Positions 28,910-38,370 of a stretch of DNA of 64,000 nucleotides are shown here, one piece after another (within the stretch, counting starts at the first letter, position 1; every line of letters begins with the position of its first letter). The notes beneath the pieces are model-generated. The model did no database searches, was not told the DNA's origin, and saw nothing but the letters and a program-made list of their open reading frames with translations. Origin of the DNA: Bacteroidales bacterium OttesenSCG-928-M11 (GTDB taxonomy: Bacteria > Bacteroidota > Bacteroidia > Bacteroidales > Azobacteroidaceae). The stretch spans positions 1 through 64,000 of the forward strand of contig JAJDGO010000001.1 in NCBI GenBank assembly GCA_030265685.1, read 5' to 3'. The translations under genes were made by a program, and so were the position numbers.

Positions 28910-29722
28910 TTAATCATTGCATTGATCAATATCTATTGATTCATGAACAGGCTCTTCTTCCCGAACACTAAGTATCTGTTCTTCAAAGCCTTTTTCATAT
29001 TTAATCTTCTTCATCGCAAGTCGGGAAGCATGTTGTTGCGATTCTTTCTTCGAGTATCCTATTCCGACTCCGGATATAACTCCATTCAGTAAAACTTGAC
29101 TTTGAAACACCGTATTGTGATCTTGATCTTGGAAAGAGTCTAATAGTTCATAATCTAAATTAACTTTGTATTTCTGAGACCATTCCAAAAGCTTCGATTT
29201 GAAATTAACTTCCTGCTTAACCAAAGTCTCTATATCAATATGATTTTCTATTATCTTCTTCTTGATAAATTTATAGGTTTTATCATAACCTTTATCTAAA
29301 TAAACTGCCCCGATAAATGCTTCGAGTGCATTACCTAGTATATGATTCTTCTGAGAATGTAAACGAGTAGAAGAAGTTATAAGGTCTTTTAATCCAAGTT
29401 CGGTAGCTACTTTGTCAAGAGTTTCACGTTTTACAATTTTAGATCGTGTATTAGTAAGAAAACCTTCGCTCCTACTGGGATATTTCTTGTATAAAATATC
29501 CGCAACAACAGTATCTAATACTGCATCGCCCAAAAATTCCAAGCGTTCATTATTAGTATATCGTCCATCTGCGTTTTCGCGAGAGGAGGATTTATGAATC
29601 AAAGCCTCTTCATAAAGGACAATATTTCCCGGAAAAAAGCCGAGTATATTTTTTAAAGAAAAACAAAACTCCCTCTTTGAGCCAAGAGAGAGTTTTATTC
29701 TATTGCTTATTACACGAATCAC
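28910..29722 (-). CDS. rnc: Ribonuclease III
   Basis: NERLEFLGDAVLDTVVADILY signature, C-terminal dsRBD. Confidence 0.95.
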   Translation of the reverse strand: MIRVISNRIKLSLGSKREFCFSLKNILGFFPGNIVLYEEALIHKSSSRENADGRYTNNERLEFLGDAVLDTVVADILYKKYPSRSEGFLTNTRSKIVKRETLDKVATELGLKDLITSSTRLHSQKNHILGNALEAFIGAVYLDKGYDKTYKFIKKKIIENHIDIETLVKQEVNFKSKLLEWSQKYKVNLDYELLDSFQDQDHNTVFQSQVLLNGVISGVGIGYSKKESQQHASRLAMKKIKYEKGFEEQILSVREEEPVHESIDIDQCND

Positions 29723-30987
29723 TTATTGTCTTCAAATTTCTTTACAATAATACATGCATTGTGACCTCCAAAACCAAACGTGTTAGACAAAGCTGCTCTA
29801 ACTAAACGTTTTTGAGCTTTATTAAATGTAAAATTTAATTTACTATCAAGTTCTGGATCATCATCACCTTCTTCATGATTAATTGTCGGAGGAACAATAT
29901 CATTTTTCACAGACAAAACACAAGCCAACGCTTCTACCGCTCCGGTAGCTCCTAACATATGACCTGTCATCGATTTAGTAGAACTAATATTTAATTTATA
30001 TGCATGATCTCCAAATATTTCTTTGATAGCTTTTACCTCCGAAGGGTCACCTACAGGAGTAGAAGTACCATGAACATTTATATAATCAATCATATCCGGT
30101 TCCATATTAGCATCTTCCAATGCATTTTGCATTACTAATTTTGCACCTAAGCCTTCCGGATGAGAAGCTGTTAAATGATAAGCATCTCCAGAACCTCCTC
30201 CTCCAACTACTTCTGCGTATATTTTGGCTCCACGAGCACGTGCATGTTCTAATTCTTCAAAAATCAAACAAGCAGCTCCTTCGCCCATTACAAAACCATC
30301 ACGGCTTGCGCTGAACGGTCTTGAAGCAGTTTCCGGCGAATCATTACGAGTAGATAGTGCATTCATTGAATTAAATCCTCCAACTCCTGCTATTGTAATA
30401 GCAGCTTCAGCGCCTCCGGTAACAACAGCATTGGCTTTTCCTAGACGAATTAAGTCAAAAGCATTAACAGCTCCTGTTGTAGATGAAGCACAAGCTGAAA
30501 CAGTTCCGTAATTAGGACCTCTGAATCCGTAAAGTATCGAAATATGTCCGGCTGCTATATCGCTAATCATTTTAGGAATAAAGAATGGGTTAAATTTAGG
30601 ACCCAAATCTTCATGTTTAAAGTAAGAACCTACTTCCTGATCGAAAGTATCAATACCTCCGATACCTGAAGAAAATACAACTCCTACTTTGTCCCGATTG
30701 ATTGATTCATTGTCTAAACCGGCATCAACGATTGCTTCTTTCGCAGCAACTACTGCCAACTGTGAATATCTATCCAGTTTTCTTGCTTCCTTTCTATCAA
30801 AATGATCGGTAGGTACAAAATTCTTTACTTCGCAAGCAAACTTTGTCTTGAATTTTTCTGCGTCAAATAAAGTAATAGGCCCAGCCCCACTTACTCCGTT
30901 AAGCATGTTATTCCATGTAGTTTCTACATCATTTCCTAACGGCGTAATGGCACCTAGGCCTGTTACTACAACTCTTTTTAATTCCAT
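29719..30987 (-). CDS. fabF: Beta-ketoacyl-ACP synthase II
   Basis: RVVVTGLGAITPLGNDVETTW, VSACASSTTGAVNAF, NVHGTSTPVGD. Confidence 0.96.
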   Translation of the reverse strand: MELKRVVVTGLGAITPLGNDVETTWNNMLNGVSGAGPITLFDAEKFKTKFACEVKNFVPTDHFDRKEARKLDRYSQLAVVAAKEAIVDAGLDNESINRDKVGVVFSSGIGGIDTFDQEVGSYFKHEDLGPKFNPFFIPKMISDIAAGHISILYGFRGPNYGTVSACASSTTGAVNAFDLIRLGKANAVVTGGAEAAITIAGVGGFNSMNALSTRNDSPETASRPFSASRDGFVMGEGAACLIFEELEHARARGAKIYAEVVGGGGSGDAYHLTASHPEGLGAKLVMQNALEDANMEPDMIDYINVHGTSTPVGDPSEVKAIKEIFGDHAYKLNISSTKSMTGHMLGATGAVEALACVLSVKNDIVPPTINHEEGDDDPELDSKLNFTFNKAQKRLVRAALSNTFGFGGHNACIIVKKFEDNK

Positions 30988-31005
30988 ATAAAGGAAAAAT
31001 TAAGT

Positions 31006-31242
31006 TTAAGCTTGATTAGCTTCAATGTAAGTGACTGCGTCACCAACTGTTGTGATTTTTTCTGCTTGATCATCAGGAATAGACATTCCGAATTCTTTTT
31101 CAAATTCCATGATCAATTCAACTGTATCTAAAGAGTCTGCACCTAAATCGTTAGTAAAACTAGCTTCATTGGTAACTTCAGATTTTTCTACGCTTAATTT
31201 ATCAGCGATAATATCTTTAACTCTTTCTGCAATTTCTGACAT
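31006..31242 (-). CDS. acpP: Acyl carrier protein
   Basis: [21 protein letters not shown] phosphopantetheine site. Confidence 0.97.
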   Translation of the reverse strand: MSEIAERVKDIIADKLSVEKSEVTNEASFTNDLGADSLDTVELIMEFEKEFGMSIPDDQAEKITTVGDAVTYIEANQA

Positions 31243-31384
31243 AACTTTAATCTTTTAAGTTAATAATATAAATATAAGTTTTATTTTTGCAGTGCAAAGT
31301 AAATCATTTTTATTGAAACCAACAAAGAATTTAGTAAAAAACTGCACAAATCAACAAATATTGTGCACAAACATATATAATAAG

Positions 31385-31960
31385 ATGGGAAGAATAGCAA
31401 TATTAGCTTCGGGATCAGGTTCTAATGCCGAAAACATTATCAAATATTTCAGGGAAAATAATAGTGAAACTGAGTTTCCTATTATCTTAAGTAATAAAAA
31501 AGATGCCTATGTACATGAACGAGCCGCGAAGTTAGGAATCCCTTCTTATACTATTAATAAAGTCGGGTTTGAGAGTGGAGACGCCTTAGAAATACTAAAA
31601 GAACATCAAATTGATTTTATTGTCTTAGCCGGGTTCTTGCTTAAAGTGCCGGAAAATATATTAAAATCGTATCCGAACCGTATTATTAATATACATCCAG
31701 CCTTATTACCCAAATATGGAGGCAAAGGAATGTACGGATTACACGTTCACGAAGCGGTAGTTGCCGCTAAAGAAAAAGAATCCGGAATTACTGTACATTA
31801 TGTTAATGAACATTATGATGAGGGAGAAGTTATTTTTCAAGCTAAGTGCGACGTATTGCCTTCCGACTCGCCGGAAGATGTGGCCAACAAAGTTCACGAC
31901 TTGGAATATAAACATTTCCCAAAAGTAATTTCCGACATATTAAATACAAACATTAAATAA
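31385..31960 (+). CDS. purN: Phosphoribosylglycinamide formyltransferase
   Basis: Start at MGRIAILASGSGSNAENI; AGFLLKVPENIL, NIHPALLPKYGGKGMYG. Confidence 0.93.
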   Translation: MGRIAILASGSGSNAENIIKYFRENNSETEFPIILSNKKDAYVHERAAKLGIPSYTINKVGFESGDALEILKEHQIDFIVLAGFLLKVPENILKSYPNRIINIHPALLPKYGGKGMYGLHVHEAVVAAKEKESGITVHYVNEHYDEGEVIFQAKCDVLPSDSPEDVANKVHDLEYKHFPKVISDILNTNIK

Positions 31961-31973
31961 ATACATTTATCAC

Positions 31974-33173
31974 ATGGAGTCAATAAAACAAATATTTCGT
32001 ATCGGACATGGTCCTTCAAGTAGTCATACTATGGGACCGAGAAGGGCTGCGCTTATGTTCTTGGAGCGTAACAAAGAGGCCGCCCGGTTTCAAGTCACAT
32101 TATACGGAAGTTTAGCGGCAACGGGAAAAGGACACATGACCGACATTGCCATATTAGAAATATTAGAACAAGTGGCTCCTACTACTATTCTTTGGGAACC
32201 TAAGATCACTCTTCCTTTTCATCCGAACGGAATGTTTTTCAAAGCGTTTGATAAAACGGATGAAGAACTGGAATCATGGTATGTTTACAGTATAGGAGGA
32301 GGAACTTTAGCCAACGAAGAGTTCAATGAGCAACAAACCGAAAAGATATATGACAAGCATACCATACGAGATATACAACAATGGTGTGAAAAATCCGGAT
32401 ATTCTTATTGGGAATACGTACAAGAATGCGAGGGAAATTCCATCTGGGAGTATCTGGCCGAAGTATGGAAAACTATGCAGGAGGCAATTGAACGCGGATT
32501 AGAGTCGGAAGGTATTATTCCCGGAGGATTAGGTATTCGCCGAAAGTCGTCAGATTATTTGATTCGAGCCAAAGGATACGAAGGAAGCGTTCAAGGAAGA
32601 GGGAAAGTCTATGCCTACGCCTTAGCAGTTTCGGAAGAAAATGCTTGCGGTGGAAAGATTGTAACAGCACCTACATGCGGTTCTTGTGGTGTATTGCCTG
32701 CGGTGTTGTATCACTTGAGAGAAAGCAGGGATTTTACCGACTCCCGTATTCTTCGCGCGTTAGCAACAGCAGGACTTTTTGGTAATGTTGTACGAACAAA
32801 TGCATCAGTTTCAGGCGCTGAAGTTGGATGTCAAGGCGAAATTGGAGTCGCTTGTGCAATGTCTGCTGCCGCTGCGAACCAACTTTTTGGAGGAAGTCCG
32901 GCTCAAATCGAATACGCTGCCGAAATGGGATTAGAACATCACTTGGGTCTTACCTGCGATCCTGTTTGCGGATTAGTTCAAATACCTTGCATCGAACGGA
33001 ATGCATTCGCAGCAGCTCGAGCCTTAGATGCTAATACTTTCTCCACTTTCTCGGATGGAAGACACCGAGTTAGTTTCGATCAAGTGGTAGAAGTAATGAG
33101 ACAAACGGGGAAAGATTTGCCCAGCCTGTACAAAGAAACGTCCGAAGGAGGCTTGGCAAAGCATTATGAATAA
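31974..33173 (+). CDS. sdaA: L-serine ammonia-lyase
   Basis: GHGPSSSHTMGPRRAA, TAPTCGSCGVLPAVL, GLTCDPVCGLVQIPCIERNAF. Confidence 0.93.
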   Translation: MESIKQIFRIGHGPSSSHTMGPRRAALMFLERNKEAARFQVTLYGSLAATGKGHMTDIAILEILEQVAPTTILWEPKITLPFHPNGMFFKAFDKTDEELESWYVYSIGGGTLANEEFNEQQTEKIYDKHTIRDIQQWCEKSGYSYWEYVQECEGNSIWEYLAEVWKTMQEAIERGLESEGIIPGGLGIRRKSSDYLIRAKGYEGSVQGRGKVYAYALAVSEENACGGKIVTAPTCGSCGVLPAVLYHLRESRDFTDSRILRALATAGLFGNVVRTNASVSGAEVGCQGEIGVACAMSAAAANQLFGGSPAQIEYAAEMGLEHHLGLTCDPVCGLVQIPCIERNAFAAARALDANTFSTFSDGRHRVSFDQVVEVMRQTGKDLPSLYKETSEGGLAKHYE

Positions 33174-33239
33174 AACCCGAACAAGGAACCGGAGCAACAA
33201 AATAAATCTTTGTCTCAAAAAGATTTTATAATTTAAATA

Positions 33240-33277
33240 TTTTCTGTACAGAGAATAAAAGTTTTCTGTACAGAAAA
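33240..33277. repeat. Family B 22-bp tandem repeat, 2 units
   Basis: TTTTCTGTACAGAGAA-TAAAAG-TTTTCTGTACAGAAAA. Confidence 0.9.
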
Positions 33278-33347
33278 CTTCAAAAAGATAAAATAACTTG
33301 CGCCAAGTATTTGTATTAATCGAATAAAGAGATATTATCAATCGGCA

Positions 33348-34565
33348 TTAAAGCCATTTACGGGAAAGATACCTTACGGGATAGAGAACAGCTAAGAGTC
33401 CGATCAATAATACAGAGAAAAGAACTATGACCAAATCACTAAAGCTGACGAGGACAGGATAAGACTCGATAGCAAAAGCTCCGGCTGTTCCTAACTTTAA
33501 CCAACCGAAATATTGTTGACCGAGACAAATCAATACACCAACAACAATTCCGAAAATGGCACCAAAAGCGGAGATCATCCATCCTTCTAACAAAAAGATA
33601 CGGGATATAACTTTATTATCCGCCCCCAAATTACGTAAAGTTATGATGTCTTTTTGTTTATCTACGATCAACATCGAAAGAGATCCGATAACATTAAAGA
33701 TAGCAATCAGAATAATAAAGCACAAGATAAGAAAAGCAACCCACTTTTCGATCGCAACCATTTTAAGAGCTGCCTCTTGTTGTTCGTAACGATTTTTGAC
33801 AGAATAGTTATCTCCTAATATTTGTTTGATTTTCTTTTGTACGGTTTTAATATTTGTTTCGTCAACCAGCTTTATTTCCAGAGCGGATACTTCGTTCGAA
33901 TATTGGAAAAGTTCACGAGCAAGGGAGATTGGAACAAGAAGATAGTTCTCGTCATAAATTGCCTGACCCACCATAAAAGCTCCTCCTACGTAAGTATATT
34001 CAGAAATGAGTGAAGAAGAAGGGTTAACTAAGTTGACAGGAGTATTTCTTTTCGGAACATTAATTTCGATCGGGAAACGTTGATTGGGATATATGCCCAA
34101 ATTACTCATCAACCCAACCCCCATAACCGCATAATTATTTACTTCATCGCGAAGAATATAATCACCTGCATATATAATACTCTCTATCGGAACTATTTGG
34201 CTGAAATTGTCTTCAACTCCTTTCATCACTGCAGGAGCTTGTCTGTCGCTATTTAATATCCAAACATTATCTTCCAAAACCTCTACTATGGAAATAACAT
34301 CTTCCATTTCGTAGAGTTCTCGAAAATCATCGGTCGTAGGATCAAAGACTTTGCCTTGAGTTGTTGTTATTTTTAGTTCGGGATCAAAGTGACTGAACAT
34401 ATCAGTTACTAAATCTTGAAACCCATTAAGCACCGAAAGGACACAAATTGTAGCCATTGTAGCCACAGCAATACCACAAACAGCAATCATTGATATTATA
34501 TTGATGGCATTGTGCGACTTTTTAGAGAATAAATATCGCCGAGCTATATAGAAAGAGAAGTTCAC
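33348..34565 (-). CDS. LolC/LolE-like ABC transporter permease
   Basis: MNFSFYIARRYLFSKKSHNAINIISMIAVCGIAVATMA; FtsX/MacB-type C-terminal TM segments. Confidence 0.9.
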   Translation of the reverse strand: MNFSFYIARRYLFSKKSHNAINIISMIAVCGIAVATMATICVLSVLNGFQDLVTDMFSHFDPELKITTTQGKVFDPTTDDFRELYEMEDVISIVEVLEDNVWILNSDRQAPAVMKGVEDNFSQIVPIESIIYAGDYILRDEVNNYAVMGVGLMSNLGIYPNQRFPIEINVPKRNTPVNLVNPSSSLISEYTYVGGAFMVGQAIYDENYLLVPISLARELFQYSNEVSALEIKLVDETNIKTVQKKIKQILGDNYSVKNRYEQQEAALKMVAIEKWVAFLILCFIILIAIFNVIGSLSMLIVDKQKDIITLRNLGADNKVISRIFLLEGWMISAFGAIFGIVVGVLICLGQQYFGWLKLGTAGAFAIESYPVLVSFSDLVIVLFSVLLIGLLAVLYPVRYLSRKWL

Positions 34566-34900
34566 CCTTGATTGAGTAGCTTATCTATATTATCCAAATA
34601 ATCGAGCGAATCGTCCAAAAAGAATGTTAGTTCCGGAACGCGACGAAGTTGTTTTCCCACTCGTTCGCCCAATTCCCAGCGAATAGATTTAACATTTGTG
34701 TTGACATTGCTTATAATCTCTTCTGCTTTTTCCGAAGGAAATATACTAAGGTATCCTTTTGCTAAACTTAAATCCGGACTTACTCTCACTCTTGTTACCG
34801 AAACCATTACACCTTGCATCTTTTTTGTTTCGAGTAAGAATATTTCACCCAAGTCTTTTTGTATTTGTCGTTCTATCTTTTGTAATCTTTTTCCTTCCAT
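34562..34900 (-). CDS. rbfA: Ribosome-binding factor A
   Basis: RLQKIERQIQKDLGEIF, VRVSPDLSLAKGYLSIFP, LRRVPELTFFLDDSLDY. Confidence 0.93.
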   Translation of the reverse strand: MEGKRLQKIERQIQKDLGEIFLLETKKMQGVMVSVTRVRVSPDLSLAKGYLSIFPSEKAEEIISNVNTNVKSIRWELGERVGKQLRRVPELTFFLDDSLDYLDNIDKLLNQG

Positions 34901-34903
34901 ATT

Positions 34904-35533
34904 TTATTTTTTATATATGATAGTCAAACCATCGCGCAAAGGTACAATAACTTTTTCGATTCGGGAGTCTTGCTTTATCATTTCGTTAAACCTTAAGATG
35001 CCAATTGTTTGTTTATCATTCGGATGAACTTCTTCAATTACCTTTCCATCCCAAAGTGTATTATCGGCAATAATAATTCCTCCCTTCTTTGTTTTATCAA
35101 ATATCAGATCGTAATACTCGCAATACAAACGCTTATCTGCATCTATAAAAACCATATCAAATTCTTCTTCAAGACGAGGAATAATCTCCATTGCATCTCC
35201 AATATGAAGTTTTATCCTTTCGTTTAACAAGGAAGTGTTGATTTGCTTTTGAATAAAGTCTTCTAATTCGTCATTTATTTCAATAGTATGTACTTTTCCT
35301 CCCTCAGGAAGAGCTTCTGCCAAGCAAAGAGTAGCATATCCTGTGTAAGTTCCTATTTCTAAAATGCGTTTTGGTTGACACATTCTAACAAACATCTTTA
35401 ATATACGTCCCTGTAAATGCCCCGAAAGCATTCGAGGTCTAAGAAGATTTACGTGAGCTTCTCGGTCGAGATTTGCCAATTGTTGTGGTTCGTCATCAAT
35501 GTGCGACAAGATATATTCTTCGAGATTTATCAT
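34904..35533 (-). CDS. Class I SAM-dependent O-methyltransferase
   Basis: ILEIGTYTGYATLCLAEALP, FDMVFIDADKR, GGIIIADNTLWDGKV. Confidence 0.9.
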   Translation of the reverse strand: MINLEEYILSHIDDEPQQLANLDREAHVNLLRPRMLSGHLQGRILKMFVRMCQPKRILEIGTYTGYATLCLAEALPEGGKVHTIEINDELEDFIQKQINTSLLNERIKLHIGDAMEIIPRLEEEFDMVFIDADKRLYCEYYDLIFDKTKKGGIIIADNTLWDGKVIEEVHPNDKQTIGILRFNEMIKQDSRIEKVIVPLRDGLTIIYKK

Positions 35534-35946
35534 TTCAAAAAAGCTTCGATACCCAAACGATAAGAATCTAATCCGAATCCGGCAATTACGCCTTTACATG
35601 CGGAAGTTATCAAAGAAGTATGCCTAAATTCTTCCCGAGCATGAACATTAGATATATGAATTTCGATCACAGGAGTTAAGATCGCTTTAATTGCGTCATG
35701 AATAGCAACCGAAGTATGAGTATATCCTCCGGCATTTAACAATACGCCATCGAAACCAGCATTTGTTTCGTGCAGACAATTAATAATCTCTCCTTCTACA
35801 TTCGACTGATAGTAACTGATTATTAGTTCCGGATATTGTTTTTTAAGTATATCTAAGTAGTCATCAAATGAGGCATATCCATAGACATCCGGCTCTCTCG
35901 ATCCTAACAAATTCAGATTTGGGCCATTAATAATTTGAATCTTCAT
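35530..35946 (-). CDS. aroQ: Type II 3-dehydroquinate dehydratase
   Basis: IINGPNLNLLGSREPDVYG, NAGGYTHTSVAIHDAI. Confidence 0.95.
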   Translation of the reverse strand: MKIQIINGPNLNLLGSREPDVYGYASFDDYLDILKKQYPELIISYYQSNVEGEIINCLHETNAGFDGVLLNAGGYTHTSVAIHDAIKAILTPVIEIHISNVHAREEFRHTSLITSACKGVIAGFGLDSYRLGIEAFLK

Positions 35947-35961
35947 ATCGGAATAATTATG

Positions 35962-35969
35962 TATCTTTG
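35962..35969 (+). promoter_or_regulatory. -7 element (TATCTTTG), probable xerD promoter
   Basis: TAnnTTTG match upstream of xerD. Confidence 0.5.
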
Positions 35970-36034
35970 TATGGAATAGTAATATTTCGCAATTTCATAC
36001 ACATTCGATTGCGTTTCGTCTTACTATCTTGACA

Positions 36035-36042
36035 CAAAAGTA
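36035..36042 (-). promoter_or_regulatory. -7 element (TACTTTTG), probable aroQ promoter
   Basis: CAAAAGTA on + = TACTTTTG on -. Confidence 0.5.
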
Positions 36043-36057
36043 ATAATAATAATCCAA

Positions 36058-36963
36058 ATGCAATCCGACACTCCTCATTTATTATCCGGATTCCGGACAT
36101 ATTTACGTCTCGAAAAGTCGCTTTCTGATAATTCGGTAAAAGCATATATAGAAGATGCAAAAAAATTGACCGATTATTTGGAAAGTAACAACATTAACCC
36201 CGTCGATGCCGAATTGCAAGATCTACAAAACTTTCTTATTTCTTTGCATGATCTAAGTATAAGTCCTCGTTCTCAATCTCGTATTTTATCCGGAATCCGG
36301 TCTTTTTTTCATTACTTAGAATTAGAAAAATACATAACTAAAGATCCAACCGAGTTACTTGAATCACCTAAAATAGGATTAAAACTTCCCGAATTTTTAT
36401 CATTAGACGAGATCGATCGAATTATAGGAAGTATTGATCTTTCACATCCACAAGGACAACGGAACAAAGCTATACTCGAAACTCTATATAGTTGTGGTTT
36501 GCGAGTATCAGAGCTTATTGGTTTGAAATTTTCGGATTTATATTTAGACGAAGGATTTATTAAAGTTGACGGCAAAGGAGGAAAACAACGCTTAGTTCCA
36601 ATTTCATCCACAGCCATCAAGGAGATTAATCTATATCTTCTTGACAGAAATTTGATTCCTGTAAAAAAAGAATTCGAAGATGTTTTATTTCTCAGTCGAA
36701 GAGGAAGTGCTTTATCTCGAATAATGATTTTTCACATGATTAAGGAACAAGCAGAAATTGCAGGAATATCAAAAAACATCAGTCCACATACATTCCGACA
36801 TTCTTTTGCCACGCACTTATTAGAAGGAGGAGCCAACCTTCGTGCAATACAACAAATGCTTGGTCATGAAAAAATAACAACAACTGAAATATATACGCAC
36901 TTAGACAGACAATTTTTGCGTTCGGAGATACAAGAACATCATCCTCGCAATAAAAAGAATTAG
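36058..36963 (+). CDS. xerD: Site-specific tyrosine recombinase XerD
   Basis: ATLYSCGLRVSELIGL-type box (ETLYSCGLRVSELIGLK), SPHTFRHSFATHLLEGGANLRAIQQMLGHEKITTTEIYTHLD. Confidence 0.93.
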   Translation: MQSDTPHLLSGFRTYLRLEKSLSDNSVKAYIEDAKKLTDYLESNNINPVDAELQDLQNFLISLHDLSISPRSQSRILSGIRSFFHYLELEKYITKDPTELLESPKIGLKLPEFLSLDEIDRIIGSIDLSHPQGQRNKAILETLYSCGLRVSELIGLKFSDLYLDEGFIKVDGKGGKQRLVPISSTAIKEINLYLLDRNLIPVKKEFEDVLFLSRRGSALSRIMIFHMIKEQAEIAGISKNISPHTFRHSFATHLLEGGANLRAIQQMLGHEKITTTEIYTHLDRQFLRSEIQEHHPRNKKN

Positions 36964-37634
36964 AATTTCCGTCTAAAACCTACACCAAAGGAGATCACGC
37001 GAGGATCATCGTCTACCAAGTATTCGTCCCAACGCATGTAAAAGTCAAGATAGTCGGTTCTATTTAAGCGCCAACTGGTTCCGCCTTGAAAACGAACTCG
37101 AGTAAGATCATTTCCCATAGGGTCGTTTAATTCCGTAGAAAAATCACAAGAGAAATAAGGTTTCCAAGGTCTTCCCCAAATAGAGTATTCAACTTCGAAC
37201 TTATTTTTCATTATGTATTTAGGATTAATTTTGTATCGACCTCTATTTTCGTCACGAGTTGTACCTTGTACGCGTCCTCTCCAAGAAAGAGTAAATTGAT
37301 CAATAGTTTCTTTATACGACAAATTAAAATAATAACGATGCCTAAACTCATATAGATTATCGTTATTATAGTTATAAATCAAAGCATAATACAAGCCTAT
37401 TTTAATCTTTTTTTCCCAAAAAGGATAATCCAAGCCAAGAGAAGTAACACTTCTATCAAAAATATTCGAACTTGTAATAAAACGAACCTCTTCTTCAAAT
37501 GAAAGGCTTAAATCCCTATATACGCTTTTTTCGCCTTCTAAAGAAAGTATCGCACCAACGTCTGTTTCTCTTTCCTGCGCATAAGAAAAGGCAGGAAAAA
37601 GAAGCAGTAAGCATAATATTTTAATTCCTTTCAT
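36960..37634 (-). CDS. DUF2490 domain-containing outer-membrane-like protein
   Basis: Signal peptide, beta-rich FRHRYYFNLSYK..., terminal aromatic (RRKF). Confidence 0.75.
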   Translation of the reverse strand: MKGIKILCLLLLFPAFSYAQERETDVGAILSLEGEKSVYRDLSLSFEEEVRFITSSNIFDRSVTSLGLDYPFWEKKIKIGLYYALIYNYNNDNLYEFRHRYYFNLSYKETIDQFTLSWRGRVQGTTRDENRGRYKINPKYIMKNKFEVEYSIWGRPWKPYFSCDFSTELNDPMGNDLTRVRFQGGTSWRLNRTDYLDFYMRWDEYLVDDDPRVISFGVGFRRKF

Positions 37635-37655
37635 AAAAAAAATCGTATCAATTCA

Positions 37656-38363
37656 TTACGAGAATTTTGTTATATGATCAATTGTATTGATTTGATCTGA
37701 AGTAGCTCTATAATATACTTTCAAGAAAGCAACGTCTCTAAGAAAATCAATATGACCAACTTCTACTTTTTGAATATCCAAACCGGTTCGATCTTTCAAG
37801 TCTGCTAACAAATCATCGTAGCGTTCCGGTTTAATCAAGGCTATTTTTTCATAAAGAACAATTTTAGTCGATGCAGATTTAAGGAATTGATTGCTTTCTA
37901 ATACCCATATAATAGCAACAAATAAAAGATTTGCAGCCAAGAGTGTAATATAATCAACATCCATAGACAATCCGTTAACCGCCGAGATACCAATAATCAC
38001 AAACAAATAAGTCATTTCTCTAATCTGGACAGTCTCCGTTCGATAACGAATCATTCCGAAAATACAGAATAACCCAAGAGCGAATCCAAATTCCATCGAT
38101 AAGTTTTGAAGAATAAACAACAATAAGAAAATGGTTACGCTAAATAGAACAAAAGTAAAGTAGTAATCTTTACGTTTACTTTTCTTGTAATAGAAAATAT
38201 GGATAATAATCCAACAAACTAAAAAATTAGCTGCGAATCGGATTAAAAGCATTAATAGCATATTAGGATCAAATACGGTAACTCCCATGAAAGAAGGTCC
38301 TTTTTCTGCCAGGTTTTGTGCAAACTCTTGCGCAATAGCTGTATCAATAGTTGACTGAATCAT
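37656..38363 (-). CDS. DUF4956 domain-containing membrane protein
   Basis: FALGLFCIFGMIRYRTETVQIREMTYLFVIIGISAVNGL. Confidence 0.85.
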   Translation of the reverse strand: MIQSTIDTAIAQEFAQNLAEKGPSFMGVTVFDPNMLLMLLIRFAANFLVCWIIIHIFYYKKSKRKDYYFTFVLFSVTIFLLLFILQNLSMEFGFALGLFCIFGMIRYRTETVQIREMTYLFVIIGISAVNGLSMDVDYITLLAANLLFVAIIWVLESNQFLKSASTKIVLYEKIALIKPERYDDLLADLKDRTGLDIQKVEVGHIDFLRDVAFLKVYYRATSDQINTIDHITKFS

Positions 38364-38370
38364 TGTTTAG

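Noticed and set aside
36058-36963. Tyrosine recombinase as a mobile-element integrase
   Set aside because: Full match to housekeeping XerD, next to aroQ, with no attachment sites or cargo; the only tRNA is 31 kb away
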